DNA of 64,000 nt from Notolepis coatsorum (taxonomy: Eukaryota > Chordata > Actinopteri > Aulopiformes > Paralepididae): NCBI GenBank assembly GCA_963971535.1, contig OZ020589.1:90270683-90334682 (forward strand), read 5' to 3'. The position numbers and the translations under genes are program-made. Under the pieces are notes generated by a model. That model was not told where the DNA came from, did no database searches, and saw nothing but the letters and a program-made list of their open reading frames with translations. Each line of letters starts with the position of its first letter. Position 1 is the stretch's first letter. Below, piece after piece: positions 10,908 through 22,090 of this stretch.

Positions 10908-11981
10908 CCCACTGTTGTTACATTTGTTATCAGCCTCTGCACAGTGGGCTGACATGTTTTGCTTCTGCCAAGCTGTAAGAGTCTGAGCATAATGTTTTTT
11001 TCCTCATCGCCCCCCAAACACACCTACAGCGATTCTATAGATGTCACAATACGAGTCTTCCGTCAGTTTTTGTGCCTGTCTTTTAATTGTGTTGGAGACA
11101 ATGCGCTCAAACTGATGGGAGGACTCTGTATTACACTGTTACTCATTACGGCATTTAATTTTCCCCCCAGTACACGTCTTCCTTCATCCTTTTCGCACCC
11201 ATTCATTATCATGTTAGAGTGAGTGCCTTAGGATGGAGCACGGCTCTACTGAGTAACACGTGCATTTTTTTTCCTTCCCTACATCAACCTAGCTACTACC
11301 CTGCCACCAGGTTCTACCTCATGTTTGTGTATTACACAATCTACCTCAAGTGCCTTCTATTTTTATTACCTCATACACTTTGCTATGCATGTTTTTGAAG
11401 TTGTGGCCTTATCCTTTAGACTTATACTTTGATTTTGTTTTTCCTGACAAACACCTTGACTACCTCTTACACTTGATTGTGTTGTCTGTCACTATGCTTT
11501 TAATATTGTGGTGTTGCCCATTACACTTATAATTCTTTTTAATGCTTACTTGCTGTTTGATTTACCTTTAGCTGTGATGTTTGATTTAACTTTAGATGTG
11601 CTGTTATTACTTATCCTTTTTTTTACCTTACATGTGACTTAAGCTACTCTTGTTACTATTTGAGTAGGCTGTCGTTTAGTCTTGTTTTTATATGCCACAC
11701 TTTCATTCCCTATTTACGTATGTTTGCATTTTATACTTACCTTTTGTTTTACATTTACATTTTATATAGATTCCCATCAAAGGGTTTTGTTGCTGTCTGG
11801 CAATGTGTTACACATAGTTCACTTAGGCTGAAATGTGACTCTGTATTAGAATATCACACAAGTTACACAATTTGCTTTAACGCAGTGCTTGTCACCTTTG
11901 TTTTTGCCGTGCAGTCGTGACATATTCATTCATGTTGCTTTTCGCTTTGTTGATGAATAAATCATCAAAAGGGTGAAATTG
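10908..11981 (+). other. Post-env region, no recognised gene
   Basis: T-rich sequence with only short hydrophobic frames (for example 11350-11532) whose composition is explained by the base bias. It ends in a purine-rich run (aaaagggtgaaa near 11967) that could be the polypurine tract before a 3' LTR. I see no accessory gene that can be defended. Confidence 0.5.
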
Positions 11982-12800
11982 TTGTGGAAATATTGAATCA
12001 ATATATGTGCCTGCTTTAATACATCACCCCACATTGACCTTTTGGCCCCAACCATACTGTGTCTGCCATCCTAACTCTGTGACAATTGCTCATGTTACCC
12101 ATATAATCCTTTGTACAAAGTAATGTGCCTGAGACCATAGTCTGTTTACGTTCTCATGTTAAAACAAGTAATCACCTTTGTTCCATGACCTGATATATAG
12201 CCATCATGACCTGATATATAGCCATTCTGTGTCTAAAACTCAAACTGCTGTCCAGCCTATCTTGTGAAACACAAGCGAGACGCCTGACACATTGTTCCCT
12301 CTTGACATGCAGACCTTCCGCTATGAAACTCGGTGCATCTACAGTTTTATGGCCTGTCACAATAAGTTAACCTCCACTCCACCTCTGCAAACACACACAC
12401 ATACACACACACACGGCCACGCACACACAGGCACACACACGCACACACATGCACACACACACAATGCAACTGTGCATCTTCACTTCCTGAAACCAGCAAA
12501 CCCACCTCTGCACACACACGCCCACACACACGCCCACACATGCACACACATGCACGTGCACGTGTACGCACACGCACATGCAAGCACACACACATACACA
12601 CACACACACCCCTCGCCTAGCGGGCTGACACAGAGGAGAAGGAGGAGGAAACTGTAAGGACTGGGATATATACGCTGTAACACTAGAATGATCTTCACAC
12701 TTTCTGACATTACACTTGTTGTTCTGTTATATTGTGTCCGGCCGTAATAAAGACGAACAAACGTATCTTGTTTTCCAGTTTTCTCTTTATTTCAACAGCT
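11982..12800 (+). mobile_element. Candidate 3' LTR of the ERV
   Basis: Starts TGTGGAAATATTG just after a purine-rich tract. It contains a TATA-like element (gggatatatac near 12663) and a polyadenylation signal (aataaa near 12747) followed by a T-rich stretch, in the order expected for U3, R and U5. A CA-repeat block (12390-12610) sits in the U3. No 5' LTR is available for comparison, so the ends, especially the right one, are approximate. Confidence 0.45.
12387..12612. repeat. (CA)n-rich low-complexity block
   Basis: Interrupted CA repeats with acac, gcac and catgcac variants. The His/Thr-rich and Cys/Val-rich frames predicted here on both strands are artefacts of the repeat. Confidence 0.9.
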
Positions 12801-12929
12801 CAGCTCTTATATTCTATCACACGTTATATCCACCTCTTTGAGAGGGGATGACGTTTGTTCAACCCACAGAGCTAGGTCCATTTGACAGCATATGCTGGGA
12901 CCCTTAGCTAAGCAGCTCGACATACTAGT

Positions 12930-13485
12930 ATAACCTATAATCTAAGAGGGAAATTGAATTTAAAACAACCTATTGTCCATACTACTCTAAAAAGCAAGTG
13001 CATCTCAGTTTGTGGGGTATCCATTTGGAATGGCCTTGATGTAGCAATAAAAACAAGTACTATTGAAATGTTTAAATGCAGATATAAACAGGAATTATTG
13101 GACAAGTATAAGTTAGAGGAGCTTGAAAATAATGTGAACTAGTATTTTTGTAATTATTTATTTATCTTTTGCTGTAGTGGATAGGTATATTATTTTTGAT
13201 ATTGATAGATAACTTATTACATATTAATATGATATTGTAAGGAAGGGGCAGGCCCAGATAAGCTTTGCTTCTTTCTGTCCCTTCTCGAACAAAACCATTT
13301 GTCTTGAGCTATGTTGACAATTGCTTCCATGTCTAGGAAGATATATTTTATTTTATTTGTATTTGTATTTTATTTCGTTCTTTTATTTTATTTTTATTTA
13401 TTTTGTGTTATCTTTTGTTATTTCAAGTTTATGTGTTTATGTTTGTTTGAGATAAATAAAGATCAAATCAAATCAAATCCCTTGC
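12930..13485 (+). pseudogene. L2-like LINE 3' end
   Basis: The frame ending at 13142 matches the extreme C-terminus of the LINE at 48340-51683: it shares the blocks YNLRGKLNLKQP and CISVCGVSIWN (compare YNLRGRGNLKQP and CISVCGVKLWN). It is followed by an AT-rich 3' UTR and a tail of caaat repeats at about 13464-13480, after ataaataaaga. Only the last 70 or so codons are present, as expected for a strongly 5'-truncated copy. A second, related fragment is at 58480-59585. Confidence 0.75.
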
Positions 13486-13740
13486 AATTTAAAAAAAGTT
13501 TTTACTTTTTTTAGTACTTTTTAGTACATTTAAAAGTAGAAACCTTTTGACTTTTACTCAAGTGTGTTTTTAGCCAGATACTCTGACTTTTACTTGAGTA
13601 AGATTTTGAGACGGTACCCAGACTTTCACTTAAGTATTATTGTAGGGGGGTAGTATTGAATTGGGTGAGAAGCTATCTAAATAAAAGGCAACGATTTGTG
13701 ATATACCAGCGAGGCTAACTGCCTAAGAAAACACTGAAGG
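13486..13740 (+). other. Small repeat pieces at the L1 target site
   Basis: Two parts are visible. About 13490-13640 is an AT-rich repeat with alternating acttttactt and gtactttt motifs. About 13640-13735 contains a short RT-like reading (WVRSYLNKRQRFV), which corresponds to the W..SYL..R.Q block of L2-type LINEs; compare WLKSYLEQRQQFV in the LINE near 50250. The L1 element inserted right after this piece. Confidence 0.5.
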
Positions 13741-13846
13741 GGATTCCGGTATGAGAGCAGACGGATATCACACGTGCGGTGGAGCTCCTGGTCAACTGAG
13801 GCAAAAAACGGATAAATAAGGACCCGAAAAGAAATAAAAAATAACG

Positions 13847-14922
13847 ATGCACACGAGAAGCAAGGAGGAAACAATAAATACGAAGGAGAGAGAAATGGAA
13901 GACTCACAAGAAGAGGTGAATTTGAAGGAACAGAGCCCCCGAAACGAGGACGGGAGGGGACAGGTGGAGGAAGGGGGAGGATCGGCTGCGACCGACAGGG
14001 GAATGCCAGGCTGGGCCGTGACCATGCAGGCCGGAATATTGGCGACAATGGCGAATATACAAACGAAACGACACGGACACGATAAGGACCGCTATCGGGA
14101 GGTTAAGGGAGGAATTGAGGAAGGAACAGGAGGATTTCAGAGGTGAAATAAATACAGGACTCAAAGCGGTCGATGAGAAGATGGCGGAGCAGGGTAGGAG
14201 TGTAACCGCGCTGGAAATAAGAATGGCGGAAGCAGAGGAATGGAACACGGAGATACACGAGGTATTCAAGGTAAGCAATTCAACAACAAGAAAAGATGAA
14301 GACAAAGATGTCGGACATGGAAGGGAGATCACGGAGAAATAACATCAGACTATGGGGACTGAAGGAAGGAGTCGAAGGGGAATCGATGGCCCTATATGTA
14401 GAAACACTTTTCAAGAAGGAATTGAAAGAGACAGGACTGGACAAGATGGAGATTCAGAGGGCCCACAGGGCGCTTGCTCCGAAGCCACAAGCGGGCAGAC
14501 CCCGAGAGCGGTGATTATTAACTTTCTGAGATTCGAGGTAAAGGAACTGGTACTCAGAACCGCGTGGAGCAAGAAAATAGAGATCCAGGGGAAAAGGCTG
14601 TCGTTTGACCACGACTACTCAACAGCGGTGGCAATGACATGCCGGACCTACGCGGGGCTTAAGAGAACTCTAAAGGACAGCAGAATAAAGTTCCAATCGC
14701 CCATGATCTCGCTATGGATTCACTGGAAGGAGGGGACCGTGACATACGCGACGGCGCTGGAGGCGGCGAAGGAGATGAGACGGAGGAGGATGGAGGTAGC
14801 GGAGGAAGGAGACGGGAGGAACGAGGTGGAGCTGATGCTGAGCCTACAACGGAGAATGGAGAAGGCACGCGGGTGGACCAGGGTAGGAGACCGGGGTCCT
14901 GGAGCGGAGAGAGGAGAGAGAG
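13847..14922 (+). pseudogene. L1-type ORF1 protein, frameshifted
   Basis: Four overlapping frames (13847-14146, 14115-14342, 14296-14514, 14352-14981) follow one another as frameshifts break one ORF1. The N-terminal part is acidic and helical (probable coiled coil around 14115-14290). The RRM-like block RRNNIRLWGLKEGVEG (around 14330-14378) and the C-terminal block IQRAHRALAPKP (around 14452-14487) are the classical signatures of L1 ORF1p, the RNA-binding trimer that coats LINE RNA. The C-terminal domain continues to about 14900, where a solo LTR is inserted. Confidence 0.8.
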
Positions 14923-15812
14923 TGTTAGGGTTTGTAACCGACCTCAAACGCAACGGCACAGAGAGAGTTGTTCAGAGTTAGCCAAAGCAAGGGCGTATTT
15001 ATTTTCAGAGTTACAAGATGGAATGAAGTTGAGCAACCGAACAAACGGGGAATCTGGCATGTGAAGATTGTTGCGGCTCTGCAGATACTCCCAGTAGGTG
15101 GTGGTGAGGAATTGGCTTGTGACGTCTGAAGCGGCTCTGCAGATCCTCCCAGCTTTCACTCCCGGTGGAAACGGAGAGAGAGAGAAATCTGAGTTAGCCC
15201 AGCGCACAACAGAAACAGAGAGGTGACTGATCCAGTATATATCCAAGTGACTTGATCTTCGGTGTACCACACACAGTTAGCAGAGTCCAGAGAAAAAACA
15301 ATACGGTAATCCAAAGTGTAAATCCAACACAAAAATAGGTGAGAACAGTACAAACCAAAAACGGGATCTCTTCGGTGTTTCACAAACACACAAAAAACTG
15401 ATGATCCAAAAGAACTGTTTCCAAAAACTCACCAGAGCGCAACGTGTAAAGCGGGCAGATAACGAGGCACAGCTCAGAACGGGAAACCAGGTTCTCCACA
15501 GGGATTCTCCACGAAAGTCCTGGAGAGCAAAAGACAGCAAACAGCGACAGGGAAGGCAGGCAAATGCAGGAGTATTCAGAACGATCCAACATCGATAGTA
15601 GGGGGATCAGGGTATATAAAGCCACAGGGCGCTGATTACAAGCTGTGACAGCTGCGGGATGAAATTGATACTTGCTCCAGAAGCGTGTGGCGGGGAGAGC
15701 ACCAATCAACACGGCACCTTACAGGAACGGAGCGTGTGGCGGGGAATGCAATTAATCAACAAAGTACCTTAAAGGAACGGAGCGTGTGGCGGGGAGCGGA
15801 CCAAACCTCACA
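14923..15812 (-). mobile_element. Solo LTR, LTR-A family, between ORF1 and ORF2 of the L1
   Basis: An 890-bp LTR with a perfect 5-bp TSD gagag (14918-14922 and 15813-15817). On the minus strand it starts TGTGAGGTTTGG, has a TATA-like element (ctttatatacc near 15615) and a polyadenylation signal (aataaa at about 14996), and ends in ggtcggttacaaaccctaac followed by the final a. This ending matches the copy at 42990-44891. It has no internal region. The last 90 bases contain the 60-bp repeated motif that also opens this window. Confidence 0.85.
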
Positions 15813-16541
15813 GAGAGGAGGGCCGGAGTGAACCGAGGCAGACCGAGGGCGGAGGCAGACAAGGAGGCGAGACGGGGAAATGAACGGGATGAGTACACAC
15901 ACAAGGAATGGAATAAGCAGCCCAGATAGAAGCACTGTATAAGAACTGACGAAACATATGCATGAACACACACTACAAACGCTGCAGAGGTAAATAAGTA
16001 AGAATATAATTAGGCAACAACACATGAAACGAGGGTATACCAACAGTGGCCGGTAGAGGGAGCCGTCGCTCCAGCGAAGGCCTAGGAGGGATGCCCCAGA
16101 GACACACAGACACACAAACACAATGAGACCGCAGACATTACGAATGAGGATAATTACAGGGGCGAACAGTCATGCCCCAACTATAGACAATGCATAATGC
16201 CTACTGAAACACATACATGAACACACATTGCGAGTATCACAGATGGAAGTAATTAAGAAGATAAATATGCAGCACATAGGAAATAGATTACAAAAAAAAT
16301 ACATGGGCGCACACAGAGGATACCTCACGTTTGACTGGGTGGAAGGAGAGGCGATGGAATGTGTGACTCACATTAAGAGAGACCTAGGGGGTGGGGATCT
16401 TTGGACAGGAGGAAGGACATATAGAGTACTTTGACCAGGAGCTCGAACGCACTAAACAGCACGAATGCTGGCCAATTATAGTGAGAAGATGGGGGCCAGG
16501 GCTTCAGGCCCCCACGCCGCTAGGGAGAGCCCTCTCACTAA
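15813..16541 (+). other. L1 ORF1-ORF2 spacer
   Basis: Continues the L1 after the solo LTR. No frame here can be defended as a separate gene; a 68-codon frame at 16228-16434 has the charged composition of degraded ORF1 or spacer sequence. Confidence 0.4.
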
Positions 16542-17236
16542 AGGTGCTCCCATAGTCGAGCAGACTGTACGCGGACTGGACTCAGCGGAGGTCCACTGGA
16601 CTCTTTGAGCTTTCATAGTCGAGCGGACCTCCGCGGACCAATTTCCTACATGTCACGCGCCAGTTTACACAATTGTCCCCACGCTGTTCAACTTCTGTCA
16701 TGTTATCTCCGTTTCCAATATTTCGATAATAAAACGGGCAGTTTTACGCACTTGAATAACAGGTATATAGGCAGCGAGATGCAATGTATCGTATAGGCTT
16801 GAGGTGGACAGCGCGTGGTGCTGAAATGACAAACACGCATTGCATGAAATAAAAGCACCAGTTTTATTTCAAAATATTGGAAATGGAGATAACATTCTAT
16901 GTTATCTCTGTTTCCAATATTTCGAAATAAAACTGGCAATTTTACACACTTCATTTAGAAAAGCCATTCAAACATCTCTCTTGGCACGGAGCGAGTGGTC
17001 AGAGTAAAATGCAGATCGGCGTCACATTAAATGCAGTTCGATGTCAACCAAAACGCCGAGCAGCGTTTTGTGTGACACCAAGTCAGCGGCACGGACGTCC
17101 GCGCGTCAGAAAATAGGAGCTTCGCACTTGGACTCTGCTGTGGGTCTGCTGTCCGCTGAGATCAAAGCTCAAAGAGTCCGCGCGGACCTCCGCGGAGTCT
17201 GCTCTGTGTACAGTCTGCTCGACTATGGGAGGGCCT
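16542..17236. mobile_element. PIF/Harbinger-like non-autonomous DNA element
   Basis: A 695-bp segment with terminal inverted repeats of about 28 bp (left AGGTGCTCCCATAGTCGAGC; right end is its near complement, ...ctatgggagggcct) and a 3-bp TSD, TAA (16539-16541 and 17237-17239). A three-base TWA duplication is the hallmark of the PIF/Harbinger superfamily. Subterminal sequences are also inverted (ggacctccgcgg). No transposase is encoded. An internal inverted motif (gttatctc..tttccaatatttcg) appears near 16704 and 16905. Confidence 0.75.
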
Positions 17237-17442
17237 TAAGAGAGCAGTTATTCTTCACCCGCCAGCAGGGGAGAGGGGGGGACACAGGGAACCCCCAAAC
17301 ACCTTGGGAGCATTTTATGTAGGGTTTATGTTTTTCTTTTTTGTTAACTATTATGGGTACACGGTAAAGAGAGCGGAGGCTACAACCGAAGGTAAAATTG
17401 TATGTGACATGGGTGGGACTGACAGACGAACAAAGAAGGAAT

Positions 17443-18560
17443 ATGGCAAAGGTTAAAGGTATAAAAATGATGTCGTTGAACGTAAATGGAATGAATCATC
17501 CGATAAAGAGGAGTAAAGTGATGTTGAAATGTAGAAAAGGTGAGATGCAAGTGGTATTTTTGCAGGAGACGCATCTTATAGCACAGGAACATGAGAAACT
17601 GAAAAGATTTGGATATGAGAATGCATATTATAGTTCCCTTAAACGGACCCTGAGGAGAGGAGTAGCCATATTAATCAAGAACACGGTAAAATTTGAAATG
17701 GTCAAAGAAATAAGGGACAAGGAGGGGAGGTTTGTTCTGGTGAAGGGGAAAATGGAGGGACAGATGGTTACGTTAGTAAATGTATATGCCCCCCCGGAGA
17801 GTGAGAGATGTTTATTTGAGACCATTTATGACATGATAGCAATGGAATTGGAAGGGATATTGATATGTGCAGGGGATTTTAATGTGGTATTAAATTATGA
17901 CATGGACACTACAAGTACTAGGAAAGGGAGACCACAAATCAGTAGGTATATGAATATACAAATGGCAGAAATGGGAATTACAGACGTTTGGAGGGGGATG
18001 CATGCTTTGGACAGGGAATACACGCACTACTCACATCCACACGCGACATATTCAAGAATAGATTATTTCCTTATGACGACGGGGGATAGCTACAGGGTAA
18101 AGGAATGCAGAATAGGGGTAGCGGACATATCAGACCACAGTGCGACATATCTGACAGTAGATCTGGAGGGAAGACGGAGGAACACGGTCTGGAGACTGAA
18201 TGTGGGACTATTGAATAATAAGGGGTTGGTGAGTGGAATTAAGGAGGAGATAGCCAGATATAAGGAGGAAAATAACAACCGGGAGGTCGACCCGAACATT
18301 CTATGGGACACACTGAAGGCGGTAATAAGGGGAAAATTGATGGAGAAAGCAGCACTACTGAAGAGAGCCAGAACGGAGACATATCACAATCTGATAGGGA
18401 AGCTGAAGGATTTAGAGAGGAAGCACCAGATCTCAAAAGAACAGGAAACACTCAGGGAAATCAAAGAAGTAAGGGCCAGGATAAATAGGGAATTATTGAC
18501 GGAAATAGAAAAGAAAGCGAGGTTTATGAAACAGACGTACTATGAGGGGGGACCAAGGGC
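17443..18560 (+). pseudogene. L1-type ORF2, endonuclease and N-terminal part
   Basis: The open frame (17398-18573; likely start Met at 17443) encodes the APE-type endonuclease that nicks target DNA for target-primed reverse transcription. Conserved blocks are SLNVNGMNHP (catalytic Asn), FLQETH (catalytic Glu), GVAILIK, NVYAPP, ICAGDFNVV (Asp/Asn), SRIDYFL and ISDHS (His). A coiled linker follows (about residues 270-380). The frame is broken at 18560 by a hAT-like insertion, and coding resumes at 20475 on the far side. This is the best preserved part of the L1. Confidence 0.85.
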
Positions 18561-18825
18561 CATGGCCGCCTAGTTATAGTTGAAAGTGGGGGTGCAAGAA
18601 TATTTATATTATTATTATTATTCTTTTTTTTGGGACAGGCAAGGGGTGGTTTGGAGGGGGTCCGTCACGACCCCCTCCACGGCAGATTTTTTTTTAAATG
18701 TAATGAACCTGTACGTGCAATTTCCTGTAATATAGAGCCTTCAATCTTGACCAATAAAGCTGCTCTTTTCACTATAAAACTCAGTTTATATTGCAGTATG
18801 ATAGCCAATTACTATAATAATAATA

Positions 18826-18874
<49 letters not shown>

Positions 18875-19047
18875 TGTATATTGATTTTTCGCTCATTTAG
18901 TTTTATTAAATCAATCTCCTTTCAAATAGGCCAAGTTTTTAATAAGAAAGAGAAAAAAGATATATTTCCATTACCTGTAACTCTTGTGTCTCTTTCTCTC
19001 CTTCTCTGCCTCCTCCCTGAGTCTGCAGTGCACAGTCATGACATCGA

Positions 19048-19083
<36 letters not shown>

Positions 19084-20466
19084 TGGAGGCCCTTCATCAC
19101 TAGAAGCCCACGGCAGCGTTTCCGTTAGCCGGTAATTACCGGTATTTGACCGGCAAAATCTGTTGAAGTCCGACATATTTAATCTCTCCGGTCATAATGT
19201 CCGGTGAAAATAATTCCCTCTAAGCACAATTAGATTATTTGAATTGTATTAAAATAGACTAAAATTAAATAGCCTATGCGATGAACGAAACAATTACATT
19301 TGTTTCATCGTTGCTTCACCAAGCAGCCGGTCTAATAATGACACCGCTGTGTCAGCGCGAGCTTGCTGCTCCTAGATTTGTGAGAAGCATCCATCTGCAG
19401 CCCCACAGAATGCAGTACTCCAATCCAGCCATTGGCAATTCAGCTGTTGGGTGGGCGGCGCTGCTGAGCCCAGACCGGACCGGACCTAAAAACACCGCTG
19501 CTCTGTCGGTCTGCAGCTCCATGCTTCACGTAAATCTAACAACAGCCAGCTCGCGCTGACACAGCGGTGTCATTATTAGACCAGTAATTGTTTCGTTCAT
19601 CGCATAGGCTATTTAATTTTAGTCTATTTTAATACAATTCAAATAATCAAATTGTGCTTAGAGGGAATTATTTTCACAGGACATTATGACCGGAGAGATT
19701 AAATATGTCGGACTTCAACAGATTTTGCCGGTCAAATACCGGTAATTACCGGCTAACGGAAACGCTGCCGTGGGCTTCTAGTGATGAAGGGCCAGCACCA
19801 AGTCGTTGGGAGGTGGAGTCATCACGCAAACCCACGATAATGTTGCCGTCTCTCTCTGCCAAATTTCTCAGTTCTTCGCTTGATATAATTAATACAAATG
19901 TCCAATATAACGGAATTCGTTAGCTCATAAAAATGTAATTATAACAGACTGCTGTTTAATGTCGGGCAGACTGCCCACCGACACCTCAAGTCGGCAGCAG
20001 CACGAAGTCTCGAGGGACTTATTTTATTTGGAATATATTAATGACTGTATACGCAAAAGTAGCCTAGTTTTAAGTTAAAATATTATAAATGTCTTGATGA
20101 TGTCATTCTTTATATAGGCCTATCAATTGTTTTTAAGCTCAATAAACTCTGACCGGAATTTATCCCATTTGTCCGGTAGATTGAAATCTACCGGACACTC
20201 AGACCTGCAAAAAAAAATTCTAACGGAAACCCTGGCCCACGGGCCGCGGCAATCTTTGGAAACTTAAAAACTTGCTATTAAGTGTCATTGCGTATTATTA
20301 ATTTGATTGAAATTACGTAGTTATGGTTAGATTTATATATTGGGGGGGGATATATCATATTTTTCATATGATCAAAAAGTGGTGGAGCAAGAGCATACCT
20401 TTGCTCCCCCAAGTTCAATAGTGGGAGAGCAGATGCTCCGAGTGCTCTATTACGCAGGCGTCTATG
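18561..20466. mobile_element. hAT-like non-autonomous element inside L1 ORF2
   Basis: Bounded by a perfect 8-bp TSD ccaagggc (18553-18560 and 20467-20474), the size made by hAT transposases. The termini are imperfect inverted repeats (CATGGCCGCCT at the left, CATAGACGCCT reading inward from the right). It contains an (AT)n tract (18833-18872), a poly-A run (19051-19080) and a second, nested hAT-like element (19114-20234). No transposase frame is present. Confidence 0.7.
19114..20234. mobile_element. Nested hAT-like element with a large internal foldback
   Basis: Starts CAGCGTTTCCGTTAG and ends with the inverse, ctaacggaaaccctg. A perfect 8-bp TSD, gcccacgg, flanks it (19106-19113 and 20235-20242). 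Internally, about 19086-19362 and 19549-19793 are inverted copies of each other, and the right arm includes 28 bases of the flanking host element (cgtgggcttctagtgatgaa). No coding sequence is visible. See findings for the palindrome. Confidence 0.75.
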
Positions 20467-20474
20467 CCAAGGGC

Positions 20475-22090
20475 GATTAGACTGTTAGCTAGGAGAATCA
20501 GGATGCAACAGAAGTTAAACACGATACACACGATAAGAGATACAAAGACTAACGAAATATTGAGAGACCCAGCTGAAATAGAGAGGACATTTAGAGATTA
20601 CTATAAGACACTATACACACAACCAATAGCAGCGGGAGAAGAGGAAATAGACGCTTTTCTGGAGAAGCTAGAGTTACCATCAATAGGGGTAGAACAGAAT
20701 GAAGAATTAAATAAAATAATTACAGAACGGGAACTGGAAGAGGCAATTAGTAGAGCAAAAAACAGCAAATCTCCGGGGAGCGACGGATTCCCATCGGAAT
20801 TCTACAAGGCATTTAGAGTAGAACTAGCGCCCATGTTAGGAGCGGCATTCAGACACACGATGGAAGAGGGCAAAATGCCACCCTCATGGAAGGAAGCCAT
20901 AATCACCACAATACCGAAAGAAGGGAAGGATAGAGAATTATGTAGTAGTTTCAGACCTGTGTCCATACGCAACGTGGATTATAAGATGTATACATCAATA
21001 ATATCAAAGAGATTCGAGACGTTTATGCCAGACATCATAGATGAAGATCAGACTGGATTCATTAAAGGGAGACAGACGCAGGACAACGTAAGAAAGACAT
21101 TACACATAGTGGAGGAGATACAAAAGCAGGGGGGGAGTGCGGTACTGATTAGCCTAGAATGATGCAGAAAAGGCATTCGACAGTGTTAGATGGGTATTTT
21201 TATATAAGGCACTAGAGAAATTCGGACTAAACGAAAGGGCAATGAAGACGGTCAAGGCACTATATCAGGAACCGACAGCGAGAATCAAGGTGAATGGCAG
21301 CCTGACGGATAGAATCAGACTGGAGAGGGCTACTAGACAGGGATGTTGTCTCTCGCTGACGCTCTTCGACGTTTTCATAGAACCACTGGCACAACTGATC
21401 AGACAGACCGAGGACATCAAGGGGATAGAGATAAGGGGGACGGAACACAAATTAGGCCTTGTGATAGTATACATGAGACAACCAGATACGAGCTTCCCGG
21501 CACTGATGGATCTACTGAAGGAATATGGCCACTACTCAGGATACAAGCTAAACGTGACAAAGACACAGACCTTAGCGTGGAACTATACTCCAACGACAGA
21601 AATTAGGGAGGAGTACGGGATAAGGTGGGACATGGACAAGATTAAATACTTAGGGGTAAACATCACGAGAGGGGTTGGGAAGTTGTTTGAGGCAAATTAT
21701 ACACAGATCAATCAGAACATCAAGAGAGACTTAGAGAGATGGACAGTAATGCCCCTGGACTTCAACTCAAGGATAGAGGTTATTAAGATGAACATACTAC
21801 CAAGGTTACTATACCTGTTTCAGTCTCTACCCATACAGATACCACAGAACCAATTCAGGGAGTGGGACAGACTGGTGTCGAGGTTCATATGGGCAGGGAG
21901 AAGACCACGGGTCAGATATAAAACACTACAACTACCAAAGGAGAAGGGGGGAATGGCAGTACCCAGCCTACAAGACTATTATTATGCAGCACAGCTGAGA
22001 GCAGTGGCATGCTGGTGCAACGACAACTATGAGGCTAGATGGAAAGACATTGAAAAAGAAGGGGGGGATACAAAGTACAGGTTCTGGTAG
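20475..22090 (+). pseudogene. L1-type ORF2, reverse transcriptase domain, inactivated
   Basis: Two frames (20464-21162 and 21164-22090) give the RT palm: SKSPGSDGFPSEFYK, FRPVSIRNVDYKMY, DEDQTGFIKGRQTQDN, then after a frameshift near 21160 ATRQGCCLSLTLF and the block GHYSGYKLNVTKTQTL. The catalytic FADD box, which should follow the HKLGL block around 21450-21460, is absent: the sequence passes directly from GL to VIVYMRQP, so a short in-frame deletion removed the active-site aspartates. Later blocks (KYLGVNI, WAGRRPRVRYKTLQLPKEKGG) are well conserved. The domain cannot be catalytic. Confidence 0.85.

Larger units (their letters stand above)
1106..12800 (+). mobile_element. Degraded class I (gamma/epsilon-like) endogenous retrovirus
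   Basis: The order gag, protease, RT, RNase H, integrase, env is readable on the plus strand, with several frame breaks and two later insertions (SINE 3339-3818, solo LTR 7495-8407). The YVDD RT motif, the integrase C-terminal region resembling gammaretroviral elements, and a TM subunit with a CX6CC motif point to class I. No 5' LTR is seen: LINE sequence runs up to about 1105 and gag starts at 1237. A 3' LTR candidate lies at about 11982-12800. The outer limits are therefore approximate. Confidence 0.8.

Noticed and set aside
11350-11920. Small hydrophobic proteins after env (retroviral accessory genes)
   Set aside because: T-rich sequence gives Phe/Leu frames by chance; no start context or similarity supports them.
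12292-12710. His/Thr-rich and Cys/Val-rich frames
   Set aside because: Explained by the interrupted CA repeat.
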